A stretch of 64,000 nucleotides of DNA, from the NCBI GenBank assembly GCA_029222685.1, contig JARHVB010000083.1, positions 279,249 to 343,248 on the forward strand. Direction: 5' to 3'. This document shows positions 26,578-35,091 of the stretch, piece after piece (the stretch's first letter is position 1; each line of letters begins with the position of its first letter). The position numbers were made by a program, and so were the translations under genes. Source of the stretch: Terripilifer ovatus (lineage in GTDB: Bacteria > Pseudomonadota > Alphaproteobacteria > Rhizobiales > Beijerinckiaceae). The notes under the pieces are model-generated. The model searched no databases. It was not told the origin of the DNA and saw only the letters and a list, made by a program, of their open reading frames with translations.

Positions 26578-27614
26578 AACAAGCAACTGTTATGGCAACT
26601 GTCATGGCGGCGGTCCTGCTCGCGGCTCCGCTCGCGACGGCGCACGCACAGTCGCCGGCGGAATTCTACCGCGACAAGGTCATCAACCTGTACATCGGCT
26701 ATGGTCCCGGCGGCGGTTACGACCTTTATGCACGCACGCTGGCCAAACACATGGTGAAGCATATTCCCGGCGCGCCCAGAATACTGCCCACCAACATGCC
26801 CGGCGCCAGCAGCATGACGCTGGCGAATTATCTCGCCAAGATAGCACCCAAGGACGGGCTGGCATTCGGCGCGGTGAATTCAGCGCTGATCTTCGATCCG
26901 CTGTTTTCGGGCGCGCACAGCAAGGCGCAATTCAATGCGCCGGACATGACGATGATCGGCAATATCGTCAGCTCCGCCTCCGTGCTGGTCAGTTGGCACA
27001 CGTCCGGCGTGAAGACCATCGACGATATCCGCACCAAGGGCCTGACCATCGCCGCGACATCGCCCTCGGGCGATACCTATCTTCTGCCGCTCTCGGTGAA
27101 GAACATCCTCGGCCTCGACAAGCTGAAACTCATCACCGGCTATCCGGGCTCGCGCGAAGTCGCGATTGCGCTGGAACAGAACGAAGTGTCCGGCCGGGTG
27201 TGGGACATGGAAGGCATCAAGTCGACCCGTCCGGACTGGCTGCGGGACAAGAAGCTGAACATCATCGCCCAGCTTGCGCCGCACAAGATGCCGGAAGTGC
27301 CGGCCGACGTGCCGCTCGTCAAGGACTATGTCAGCAGCCAGGAAGACAAGGATGCGCTCGACGTGATCTTCCTCAGCACGGTGCTCGCCCGTCCCTATGT
27401 CGCGCCGCCCGGCCTGCCGCCGGATCGCACCAAGGCTTTGCGGGATGCCTTCATGGAGACGACGAAGGACGCCGAATTCATCGATGATCTCGGCAAGATG
27501 CAGATGAATGTCGATGCGACCTCCGGCGAGGAAATGCAGAAGATCGTCAAGGACGCCTATGCGCTGCCGGCGGCAACCGTCGAGAAGGTACGGAAGGCTC
27601 TGACGCCACCCTGA
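26574..27614 (+). CDS. Bug/TctC-family binding protein coupled to the acyl-CoA synthetase gene
   Basis: The 346-residue precursor has a signal peptide that ends near AHAQS, then SPAEFYRDKVINLYIGYGPG, a Bug-family start, and ILPTNMPGASSMTLANYLA. Its ATG overlaps the synthetase stop codon (ATGA), so its synthesis is coupled to that of the ferBA-like enzymes. This links uptake with activation and side-chain cleavage, and a hydroxycinnamate-like acid is the obvious candidate ligand by inference. No TctA/TctB membrane proteins are in the window, so transport must use partners elsewhere or the protein has a signalling role. Confidence 0.87.
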   Translation: MKQATVMATVMAAVLLAAPLATAHAQSPAEFYRDKVINLYIGYGPGGGYDLYARTLAKHMVKHIPGAPRILPTNMPGASSMTLANYLAKIAPKDGLAFGAVNSALIFDPLFSGAHSKAQFNAPDMTMIGNIVSSASVLVSWHTSGVKTIDDIRTKGLTIAATSPSGDTYLLPLSVKNILGLDKLKLITGYPGSREVAIALEQNEVSGRVWDMEGIKSTRPDWLRDKKLNIIAQLAPHKMPEVPADVPLVKDYVSSQEDKDALDVIFLSTVLARPYVAPPGLPPDRTKALRDAFMETTKDAEFIDDLGKMQMNVDATSGEEMQKIVKDAYALPAATVEKVRKALTPP

Positions 27615-27653
27615 CGGAATTGCCGTCGAAGAAGAAACACATTGGGAGGGAAC

Positions 27654-28622
27654 ATGATCAGCAGGAGACAATTCGTCGGCGGAGCCGCGGGCCTTGCCGC
27701 GGCGGGCAGCGCGCCTCTCGCCTTTGCCCAGGCTTACCCGTCGCGGCCCGTGCGTTTTTTGCTCGGCTACGCGGCGGGCAGCGGCCCTGACCTGATCGCC
27801 CGTTTCTACGCAGAACGGCTCCGTCCGCTGATGAAAACGATCGTCGTCGAAAACAAGCCGGGCGCCGGTGGCAATATCGCCGCCGAACAGGTCGCTCGCG
27901 CCAAACCCGATGGCTATACCTTGCACCCCACCGGCGGGGGATCTCTGGCGGCGGCGCCCGTCATCTACCGAGAAGTGCCCTTCGACGTGGAGCGCGATCT
28001 TGTCGTCGTCGCCATGCTGGCGCGCCAGCATACGCTGCTGGTTGTCGGTGCCAATTCGCCTGCCAAAGACATGAACGAACTCTCAGCTATCCTGAAGGCC
28101 AAGGGCGACAAGGGTCGCTGGGGCTCCGCCATTCCCACTGCGCGCGTGCTCGGCACGCTCTATAGCCAATCGATCGGCGTTGCGCCGGTGGAGGTCCAGT
28201 ACAAAACCTCGGCCGACTGGATTCCCGATCTCGCCAACGACATGCTGGATTTCGCCTTCATCGACAGCGCCAGCGGCCTCGGCCATGCGCGCCAGGGCCG
28301 CATCCGCGCGCTTGCCGGTTCAAGCGCGACCCGCATCTCCGCCCTGCCCGACATTCCCACGATGAAATCCTTCGGCGTCGATGTCGACATGGCAAGCTGG
28401 TGGGCGGTCTACGCGCCGGCGGCGACGCCCGAGCCGTTGCAGGACCAGATCAACCAGTGGTTCAATGAGCAGAGCGCAACGCCGGAAGCCAAGGCTTTCC
28501 TCAACGGCATCGGCAACGAGCCCTGGCCGCTGCCGCGCCGCGAGGCGGAGGCCTATCACCTGGAAGAGGTGAAGAACTGGGCGCGCTACGTGAAGATCGC
28601 GGGAATACAGCCGCAGGGATGA
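27654..28622 (+). CDS. Bug/TctC-family binding protein, Tat-type signal
   Basis: The 322-residue precursor begins MISRRQFVGGAAGLAAAG, which carries a twin-arginine motif and a hydrophobic stretch cleaved near AFAQA. The mature part is a classical Bug protein: YPSRPVRFLLGYAAGSGPDL, then VVENKPGAGGNIAAEQVARA and AKPDGYTL. The start at 27654 follows a GGGAGGG site. It sits 39 bases after the previous Bug gene, probably at the end of the ferBA-like transcript. Two Bug genes in a row could give the cell two ligand specificities for one pathway. Its end faces the next Bug gene, which lies on the other strand. Confidence 0.87.
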   Translation: MISRRQFVGGAAGLAAAGSAPLAFAQAYPSRPVRFLLGYAAGSGPDLIARFYAERLRPLMKTIVVENKPGAGGNIAAEQVARAKPDGYTLHPTGGGSLAAAPVIYREVPFDVERDLVVVAMLARQHTLLVVGANSPAKDMNELSAILKAKGDKGRWGSAIPTARVLGTLYSQSIGVAPVEVQYKTSADWIPDLANDMLDFAFIDSASGLGHARQGRIRALAGSSATRISALPDIPTMKSFGVDVDMASWWAVYAPAATPEPLQDQINQWFNEQSATPEAKAFLNGIGNEPWPLPRREAEAYHLEEVKNWARYVKIAGIQPQG

Positions 28623-28657
28623 AAAGAAACGGCGGCCTTTGGCAGGCTGCCGGAGGA

Positions 28658-29635
28658 TCAATTGATCCGGATACCAGCAGCCTTGATCAGTGGCTCCCAG
28701 CGGCTGATTTCGGCGTCGATGACGGCGCGAAATTCGGCCGCCGTGCTGCCGACGGGCTCCATCTGCTGAGTCGCCAGCTTGTCGCGCGCGGCCGGGGATG
28801 TAATCACCTCGGCAGCCAGCGCCTGCATCCGTGCGAGCATTGCCGGCGATGTACCGGCCGGTGCGATCAGCCCCAGCCAGGCGTCCGCCTCAACATCAAC
28901 GCCCGCCTCTTTGAGGGTCATCGTATCAGGCAGGAAGGGTGAGCGCTTCTGTGTGGAGATGGCGAGAATCCTGATTGCCCCTGATTCCAGTTGGGGCGTA
29001 ACGGCAATCGACGGAAGCAATGCGATCTGAACGTCGCCTCGCAGCAGCGCTGTCATCGCGGCGGGTGAGCCTTGCAAAGGCAGATGTACCATTCTTGCTC
29101 CCGCCTTCTGTCCGATCGCCTCCATCGCCAGGTGTGACAAGGAACCGACGCCAATCGATCCGTAAGTGTATTTGCCAGGATCTTTCTTCAGCAGAGCGAT
29201 CAGATCGGCAACATTGTCGACGCCGAGACTTGTATTGACAGCGAGCACGCTGGGCTGGGTTGCGAGCAAAGTCACGGCCGCAATGTCTTTCGATGGATCG
29301 TAATTGAGCCGGCTGAACAAAATGGTGTTGATCGCCAGGGGACCGCCGATGCTGACGCCGATCGTACTTCCGTCGGGAACGGCCTTGGCGACCGCATCGG
29401 TCCCAATGTTGCCGCTTGCTCCCGGCTTGTTCTCAACCACGAACGTCGAGCCGGAGATCTTCTGCTGCAGGCCGTCAGCCAGTATGCGTGCGACGCTATC
29501 AGGAGTAGAACCCGGTGCGAACGGGACCACGATCTTAACAAGTTTTGTTGGCCACGCATTGGCTTCGGGCCCTTCGGCCAATACGGGGGCGGCATACATG
29601 GCCGCGACGCATACGAGCGCAGTGATCAATCGCAT
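28658..29635 (-). CDS. Bug/TctC-family binding protein beside an FAD oxidoreductase
   Basis: The 325-residue precursor has a signal peptide (MRLITALVCVAAMYAAPVLA). The mature protein has WPTKLVKIVVPFAPGSTPDS and FVVENKPGASGNIGTDAVAK, standard Bug-family ligand-binding segments. The ATG at 29635 is preferred over a TTG at 29644, and a GGGGAGG site lies upstream. It lies 33 bases after the FAD oxidoreductase gene on the same strand, and the two likely form an operon under the divergent LysR gene at 31165. The ligand is probably the substrate of that oxidoreductase, which is unknown. Confidence 0.87.
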   Translation of the reverse strand: MRLITALVCVAAMYAAPVLAEGPEANAWPTKLVKIVVPFAPGSTPDSVARILADGLQQKISGSTFVVENKPGASGNIGTDAVAKAVPDGSTIGVSIGGPLAINTILFSRLNYDPSKDIAAVTLLATQPSVLAVNTSLGVDNVADLIALLKKDPGKYTYGSIGVGSLSHLAMEAIGQKAGARMVHLPLQGSPAAMTALLRGDVQIALLPSIAVTPQLESGAIRILAISTQKRSPFLPDTMTLKEAGVDVEADAWLGLIAPAGTSPAMLARMQALAAEVITSPAARDKLATQQMEPVGSTAAEFRAVIDAEISRWEPLIKAAGIRIN

Positions 29636-29668
29636 TTCGAACAACCTCCCCTTATTCAGCTTGCTTCT

Positions 29669-31024
29669 TCAGGATTCTTTATGTCCCAGGAATGCGCCGT
29701 CTCGCTGCAAGCGGTCTTGCAATGCGACGACGGAGATTTTCTCAGGTGCGGATCGGGCGGCGATCGCCATGTCGGCGGCGGTTCCCGCGGCCTGCCCCAT
29801 CACGAAGCATGCTCCGGAGACACGTGCCGCCGACTGCCCCATATGGGTCATCGAAGCACAGCGTCCGGCCACCATCAGGTTGCTGACCTGTTGCGGCAGG
29901 AGCATCCTGAAGGGCAGTTGATTGTAGCCTCTTGAGCCTTCCGGCGCCCATTTGACAACAACATCGCCGCTCACATGCGCTTCGATCGGCCAGCCGTTAA
30001 CGCCGATCGTATCGTCAAAACTCGCGCAATTGAGGACGTCGTCTTCGCTCAGCATGTAACGACCGACGGTTCGGCGGGTCTCGCGAATGCCGATCTGCGG
30101 CGCGATATCGACGATGTAGGAATTCTCGAAGCCTGGAACCGTCTTCAGGAAATTGAACACATCCGCGATCTGACGCCGGCCGATAATTTCACCGCGTGAG
30201 AGATCGTCGGCGTTGGTGCCATCTATCGCGACGCCGTCCTCGCGGGCGAGCTGAGTCATGTTGGCACGCCATTCGATTCCGCTTCTGTGCGGGCGCACGA
30301 TCGGCGACTTGCGTGGAAAGCGACGATTGCTGGTGCGCTCCGCCTCCGCCATCAGCTTGCCGAGACCTGTCCAGGAATGATCCGCACGCCCGGCGTCGAC
30401 GGCGTTGATGCGAAACATCGACGAGGGATAGAGCATATTGCCCTGTCCGTCGCCCAGCTCGAAGGGCGCGCCGGCCCAGGCCGCAAGATCTCCGTCCCCC
30501 GAACAGTCGATAAATACCTGTCCCTTGATGGCCTGCCTGCCCGACTTGGTCTCGACGAAGATCGCGTCTATGCGGCCGGGCGTCTCCATGTGCAGCCCGC
30601 TCGCCAGTGCGTGGAACAGGATATCGACGCTGGCCGAGAGCAGGAGTTCGTCGGCGGCGATCTTATAGGCGGAGGTGTCGTAGGCCTGCGCCTGAATCCG
30701 CCCCATGACATCGTGAGGCTCGCGCAGGCCACCCAGATGCTCAATGCGGTCCAGAAGATCGTTGGCGACGCCATGGACCACCCGCCGTTTTTCACCGTGC
30801 ACGTTGGCGTGCAACCCGCAGAAGTTGGTGACGCCCGCCGCCGTCCCCATGCCGCCCAGAAAGCCGTAGCGCTCGATCAGCAAAGTCGACCGGCCGCTAC
30901 GTCCGGCCGCGACAGCTGCGGCAATGCCGGCGGGACCGCCGCCCAATACGACGATCTCGTATTCGCCGTAGACCGGAACTGATCGAGCCGGCTCCAGAAT
31001 GGAGGGTGCTGGCCCCTGAACCAT
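29669..31024 (-). CDS. FAD-dependent oxidoreductase (FAD_oxidored family)
   Basis: The 451-residue protein has a dinucleotide fold YEIVVLGGGPAGIAAAVAAG, then LLIERYGFLGGMGTAAGVTN, the pattern of the FAD_oxidored (PF12831-like) family, and a carboxy-terminal FAD-contact segment with LMVAGRCASMTHMGQSAAR. In the middle it has VFIDCSGDGDLAAWAGAPFE. Members are poorly characterised; some dehydrogenate or hydroxylate small organic acids. The ATG at 31024 has an AGAGGAAA site upstream; the open frame reaches back to 31102 without one. It forms a likely two-gene operon with the Bug gene downstream. Confidence 0.82.
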   Translation of the reverse strand: MVQGPAPSILEPARSVPVYGEYEIVVLGGGPAGIAAAVAAGRSGRSTLLIERYGFLGGMGTAAGVTNFCGLHANVHGEKRRVVHGVANDLLDRIEHLGGLREPHDVMGRIQAQAYDTSAYKIAADELLLSASVDILFHALASGLHMETPGRIDAIFVETKSGRQAIKGQVFIDCSGDGDLAAWAGAPFELGDGQGNMLYPSSMFRINAVDAGRADHSWTGLGKLMAEAERTSNRRFPRKSPIVRPHRSGIEWRANMTQLAREDGVAIDGTNADDLSRGEIIGRRQIADVFNFLKTVPGFENSYIVDIAPQIGIRETRRTVGRYMLSEDDVLNCASFDDTIGVNGWPIEAHVSGDVVVKWAPEGSRGYNQLPFRMLLPQQVSNLMVAGRCASMTHMGQSAARVSGACFVMGQAAGTAADMAIAARSAPEKISVVALQDRLQRDGAFLGHKES

Positions 31025-31145
31025 GTGCGATTTCCTCTGTCTTCCAGCGCGGCGACTGGGTTGGCGCTGCTGGTTGAATGCTCTGGAATCGACCGGTAAC
31101 ATCGTGCGGTTTGGAGTAGAATATACCTTTCTAGACGATCTTTTA

Positions 31146-31158
31146 ACGCGAATCGCGT
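31146..31158. promoter_or_regulatory. Perfect 13-base palindrome before the LysR gene
   Basis: ACGCGA and TCGCGT flank a central A, 6 bases before the LysR start codon at 31165. A site so close to the start could serve for repression of the regulator by itself or another protein. Pattern only. Confidence 0.35.
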
Positions 31159-31164
31159 GAGCTG

Positions 31165-32097
31165 ATGGATACCTATCTGAATTTCAAGGCCTTCCAGGTC
31201 GTGGCGCGGCGGGGAAGTTTTTCGGCGGCCGCACGCGAGCTTGATCTGGCGGCGTCGGTCGTCACCAAACGCGTGACCCAATTGGAACACCAGTTGAAGA
31301 CGGAGCTGTTCGAGCGCTCCACGCGCAGCCTCTCGCTCACGGAGGCAGGCCGTCGCTATCTCGAACGATCCCGTCTCGCCATTGCCGGTTTCGAGGACCT
31401 GCTGCGGGATGCGGGCAGTTCCTCGCAGGTGGTCGAGGATCTCCTGCGCGTCAAATTCCCGACATCGCTGACGATCTTTCAGCTCCGCAGCATTGTCAGC
31501 AGCTTTCGGGCGGACTTTCCCCGCGTGAGACTTGAGATCGTGTTGATGGATCGTTCCGTCGATCCGGTGGCAGAGGGTTTCGATATCGCAGTCGGCGCCT
31601 ATCTGGCTGCGTTCGGCGATGTCGTAGAAACACATCTGCAAACGGTCGATCGGGTGATTTGCGCGGCGCCGGCCTATATCGCGGCACATGCACCTCTGCG
31701 CCATCCGCGCGAACTGGCGACTCATGCCTGCCTGAACTATCTCCCGACAGGCACTGCATGGAGCTTCAAAGCCAAACAAGGCCTCGTCACAGTCGACGTG
31801 ACGCCGACCCTGAGCTCCAACGACGCTCAAATCCTGATCGACGCCGCTGTTGCAGGAACCGGGATTGCGCTGCTCTCGGACTATACGGTGCGCGACCTGC
31901 TGGCTTCCGGCGCCCTCGTTCAGCTACTGCCTGATTTTCCCATCCCGTCATTCCAGATTGCAGCGGTCGCGCCCGTGCGCCGCAGCGCGGCGCCAGCCGT
32001 ATGCGCACTCGTCGAACGGCTTCGGCAGACGCTGTCGGCATATCCGGCACAGGCCAAAGGCGATGAGATCACCCACAAGCCCAAGGTTCTTCGCTGA
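31165..32097 (+). CDS. LysR-family transcriptional regulator, divergent from the FAD oxidoreductase-Bug pair
   Basis: The 310-residue regulator starts MDTYLNFKAFQVVARRGSFS with the winged-helix domain and its recognition helix LAASVVTKRVTQLEHQLKTE. The effector-binding domain follows to about residue 290 with the usual repeating pattern (VDPVAEGFDIAVGAYLAAFG). The gene faces away from the oxidoreductase gene, and 140 bases separate the two start codons. The likely target is that divergent operon. It ends just before the convergent DUF5996 gene. Confidence 0.88.
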   Translation: MDTYLNFKAFQVVARRGSFSAAARELDLAASVVTKRVTQLEHQLKTELFERSTRSLSLTEAGRRYLERSRLAIAGFEDLLRDAGSSSQVVEDLLRVKFPTSLTIFQLRSIVSSFRADFPRVRLEIVLMDRSVDPVAEGFDIAVGAYLAAFGDVVETHLQTVDRVICAAPAYIAAHAPLRHPRELATHACLNYLPTGTAWSFKAKQGLVTVDVTPTLSSNDAQILIDAAVAGTGIALLSDYTVRDLLASGALVQLLPDFPIPSFQIAAVAPVRRSAAPAVCALVERLRQTLSAYPAQAKGDEITHKPKVLR

Positions 32098-32135
32098 TCC
32101 ACGCCTCGCGGATCTCGTTCATGCCGACGTCCTGC

Positions 32136-33086
32136 CTAAACAGGCCGTGGCCGTCCGGGCTGTCCGATCCCGCATTCGAGCGCGGGCGTATCCCAACGGG
32201 CGAGATCGGCAGCGGCGCGGTAGGTGCTTTGCAGGAAGGCCATGAGCGCGGCTTCAGGATCGTCGGCATTCCGCACGGCATCGTAAGGCAGCACGAATTC
32301 GCCGAGGGTTTTGTCGAAATAGGCGGCTTGCGGAGAAACGCCTGCCGCCGCGAAGCCGGGAGGTGACGGATAGGCGTAGGAATAGAAGGCGGGAAAATCG
32401 ATCGCTCCCCCGCCCGCCCAGAAGCCTGCCGACGACACTTCGTGACTATAGGCCTCACGAGTGACGGCATCCGGCAAGGCGGGAATGCCGCCGGGATGCA
32501 GAGGCGCGGGGCGGCCGGAGAAGCGGGTCACCGCAAGGTCGAAGCTGCCCCAGAAGAGGTGCACAGGGCTGACCTTGCCGAGATAGGCGGTGCGGAAGGT
32601 CTGGAACACTTTCGCGACCGGCACGCATGCCTTGAAGAAACGCGTTACTGCGTCGGCATCGTAGGGGCGCTCGACCGTGTCCTGCGCGAATGGAACGGCC
32701 TCGGGAATCTCGTTGGGCCTGCCGTGCAATTCCGGCGTGCCGCCGAGCCTGCGAATGAGATCGAGCACGCGCCCATGGAAGGAAGCGACCGACATCGGCT
32801 CGAGCGGAAACCTGACAACGCGCCCATCGGTGGCCGCTCCGACGACCTGTTGGTCGATCAGATCGAGGCTTAATTCGATTCCGCCGCCTTCATCGTGCAC
32901 CAGTCCGGTCGTGAAGCCACGCGCGTTGAGATAGAGGGTCGCGTGCCAGGAATGGTTCACCCAGGGCGTGCGGGCGAGCCGGTATTTGCCGATGATCTGG
33001 ATATAAAGATGCAGCGCGGCGCAAGTCTCGCGCCAGGGGCCGTAGGGAATATCCGGCCATTTTTCGTCGTGATCCGACTTGTTCAT
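32136..33086 (-). CDS. DUF5996 family protein
   Basis: The 316-residue protein matches the DUF5996 family over its whole length: YGPWRETCAALHLYIQIIGK at the start, then WVNHSWHATLYLNARGFTTG, a central ELSLDLIDQQVV and the strongly conserved SPVHLFWGSFDLAVTRFSGR. There is no signal peptide or membrane segment, so it is cytoplasmic. The biochemical function of the family is not known to me. The ATG at 33086 is chosen because family members begin there; the frame is open to 33188. It is divergent from aroF, which starts 195 bases away. Confidence 0.85.
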   Translation of the reverse strand: MNKSDHDEKWPDIPYGPWRETCAALHLYIQIIGKYRLARTPWVNHSWHATLYLNARGFTTGLVHDEGGGIELSLDLIDQQVVGAATDGRVVRFPLEPMSVASFHGRVLDLIRRLGGTPELHGRPNEIPEAVPFAQDTVERPYDADAVTRFFKACVPVAKVFQTFRTAYLGKVSPVHLFWGSFDLAVTRFSGRPAPLHPGGIPALPDAVTREAYSHEVSSAGFWAGGGAIDFPAFYSYAYPSPPGFAAAGVSPQAAYFDKTLGEFVLPYDAVRNADDPEAALMAFLQSTYRAAADLARWDTPALECGIGQPGRPRPV

Positions 33087-33231
33087 CGGGCGATCCAGAT
33101 TTACGGAAAACCGAGATTGCTGCCGAACGGTCATGGTTGCAAGGCGCCAACCGTACGCCGGGCGGAGTGTGCGCTCCCATATCGCCATCCCTGCCCGGCT
33201 GGTGTATAAGCCCGGATCATTGCAACAGTTG

Positions 33232-33267
33232 AAGGACGGCCGGGGGATGCCCGGTTTCCGTCCTTTT
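33232..33267 (+). promoter_or_regulatory. Terminator-like hairpin in the aroF leader
   Basis: AAGGACGG (33232-33239) pairs with CCGTCCTT (33258-33265), with an inner stem CCGGG/CCCGG, and is followed by TTTT. The ribosome binding site GGAG (33268-33271) and the aroF ATG at 33281 come directly after it. A TATAAG at 33205-33210 could be the -10 box. The layout fits an attenuator or a structure that hides the ribosome binding site. No leader peptide rich in aromatic codons is evident. Confidence 0.4.
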
Positions 33268-33280
33268 GGAGTCTCAAATC

Positions 33281-34666
33281 ATGACTGCGGAACGCTGGAG
33301 CGCCGATAGCTGGAGGTCGAAACCGATCCAGCAGGCGCCGGAATATCCCGATAAGGCCCTTCTTGGCGACGTCGAGAAGCAGCTTGCCGGATTTCCGCCG
33401 CTGGTTTTTGCAGGCGAGGCGCGCAAGCTCAAACGGGCGTTGGGCAAAGTCGCCAATGGCGAAGCTTTCCTGCTGCAGGGCGGCGATTGCGCCGAGAGCT
33501 TCGCCGAGCATTCGGCCGACAATATCCGCGATTTCTTCCGCGTTTTCCTGCAGATGGCTGTGGTGATGACGTTCGGTGCGGCCTCTCCCGTGGTCAAGAT
33601 CGGCCGGGTCGCCGGCCAGTTCGCCAAGCCGCGCAGTGCCGCGACCGAAAAGCAGAACGGCATCGAACTGCCGAGCTATCGCGGCGATATCATCAACGAT
33701 ATCGAGTTCACCGCGGCTGCCCGCACGCCCGATCCGCGCCGCCTGCTCGAGGCCTACCGGCAGTCGGCGGCGACGCTCAACCTGCTGCGCGCCTTCGCCA
33801 CCGGCGGCTATGCCAACCTGGAGAATGCGCACCGCTGGATGCTGGGCTTCGTCAAGGATTCCCCGCAATCGGGCCGCTACCAGGAAATCGCCGACCGGAT
33901 CACCGAGACGCTCGGCTTCATGCGCGCCATCGGGCTTGATCCCGAGGCGCATCCGGAACTGCGTGCGACGGATTTCTACACCTCGCACGAGGCGCTGCTG
34001 CTCGGCTTCGAACAGGCGATGACGCGCGTCGATTCCACCACCGGCGACTATTACGCCACCTCCGGCCACATGCTGTGGATCGGCGACCGTACCCGCCAGT
34101 TCGATCACGCCCATGTCGAATATTGCCGGGGCGTAAAGAATCCGCTCGGCCTGAAATGCGGCCCGTCCCTGAAGCCGGATGACCTGCTGCGGCTCATCGA
34201 CATCCTCAACCCCGATAACGAGGCCGGCCGGCTGACGCTGATCTGCCGCTTCGGATCGGACAAGATCGTCGACCATCTGCCCAACCTCATCCGCGCCGTG
34301 AAGCGCGAAGGCCACAAGGTTGTCTGGTCGTGCGATCCCATGCACGGCAATACGATCTCGGCCGCCGGCTACAAGACGCGGCCATTCGATCGTATCATGA
34401 GCGAAATCCGCACCTTCTTCGCCGTGCATCAGGCCGAGGGCACCTATGCCGGCGGCGTGCATCTGGAGATGACGGGCAAGAACGTCACCGAATGCACCGG
34501 CGGCGCGCGCATGATCCTGGAAGAGGAATTGCACGATCGCTATCACACTCATTGCGATCCACGCCTCAATGCGGAACAGGCGATCGAGGTGGCGTTCCTG
34601 GTGGCGGAACTTCTGAAGGCGGAACGGATCGCCTTCCCGCTGCCGCAGGTTCACGCCGCCGAATAG
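33281..34666 (+). CDS. aroF: Class II 3-deoxy-D-arabino-heptulosonate 7-phosphate synthase
   Basis: This enzyme condenses phosphoenolpyruvate with erythrose 4-phosphate, the first step of the shikimate pathway to aromatic amino acids. The 461-residue chain is the plant-like class II type: MTAERWSADSWRSKPIQQAP at the start, LQGGDCAESFAEHSADNIRD, RVGRVAGQFAKPRS-like IGRVAGQFAKPRSAATEKQN, WSCDPMHGNT and GGVHLEMTGKNVTECTGG, which holds metal-binding and substrate residues. The start at 33281 matches family alignments and has GGAG 9 bases upstream; an alternative in the same frame lies 5 codons earlier inside the leader hairpin. Confidence 0.96.
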   Translation: MTAERWSADSWRSKPIQQAPEYPDKALLGDVEKQLAGFPPLVFAGEARKLKRALGKVANGEAFLLQGGDCAESFAEHSADNIRDFFRVFLQMAVVMTFGAASPVVKIGRVAGQFAKPRSAATEKQNGIELPSYRGDIINDIEFTAAARTPDPRRLLEAYRQSAATLNLLRAFATGGYANLENAHRWMLGFVKDSPQSGRYQEIADRITETLGFMRAIGLDPEAHPELRATDFYTSHEALLLGFEQAMTRVDSTTGDYYATSGHMLWIGDRTRQFDHAHVEYCRGVKNPLGLKCGPSLKPDDLLRLIDILNPDNEAGRLTLICRFGSDKIVDHLPNLIRAVKREGHKVVWSCDPMHGNTISAAGYKTRPFDRIMSEIRTFFAVHQAEGTYAGGVHLEMTGKNVTECTGGARMILEEELHDRYHTHCDPRLNAEQAIEVAFLVAELLKAERIAFPLPQVHAAE

Positions 34667-34696
34667 CAGGTATGTTGAGTCAGGTCAGGGGGGCCT

Positions 34697-35050
34697 GTGG
34701 AGCGGATCGTCGCTGCGTTCTGGAATTCGTGCGCCGGGCTGTCCTATGCCCTGCGCACGGAGCGCGCCGTCCGTCAGGAAGCGGCGCTGCTCGTCGTCAG
34801 CGTGCCGCTGGCCTTTCTGGTGGCAGTCAACGGCTGGCAGCGGCTGCTGCTGATCGGCGCGGTGGTGCTCGTCATCAGCGCCGAACTGCTCAACACCTGC
34901 ATCGAGAAACTGTGCGATCACGTGACGCCGCAACTGCATCCGCAGATCAAGGCGGTGAAGGACATGGGCTCGGCCGGCGTTTTCTGCGTGCAGGTGCTGG
35001 CCGGCGTCGTCTGGCTGGTGGCGCTGGCGGAACGGTTCGGATGGTTGTGA
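34697..35050 (+). CDS. dgkA: Diacylglycerol kinase
   Basis: DgkA phosphorylates diacylglycerol, a by-product of envelope synthesis, in the inner membrane. The 117-residue protein has three membrane segments and the family motifs EAALLVVSVPLAFLVAV and VISAELLNTCIEKLCDHVTP, with the catalytic glutamate and metal-binding residues, then IKAVKDMGSAGVFCVQV. Length is normal. The start is a GTG at 34697 after a G-rich site. It follows aroF after 30 bases and may be co-transcribed. Confidence 0.93.
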   Translation: MERIVAAFWNSCAGLSYALRTERAVRQEAALLVVSVPLAFLVAVNGWQRLLLIGAVVLVISAELLNTCIEKLCDHVTPQLHPQIKAVKDMGSAGVFCVQVLAGVVWLVALAERFGWL

Positions 35051-35091
35051 CGATTGGCACGGTGTGGCCTGACGCCCTCGTCCTTGCAACT

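Noticed and set aside
23575..26586. A 1003-codon open frame on the minus strand across the hydratase-lyase and CoA-ligase genes
   Set aside because: It is the mirror of two genes with clear motifs in a GC-rich genome, where the third-codon bias leaves long antisense frames open. Its translation shows no family motif.
33131..34654. A 507-codon minus-strand frame over aroF
   Set aside because: Antisense shadow of class II DAHP synthase.
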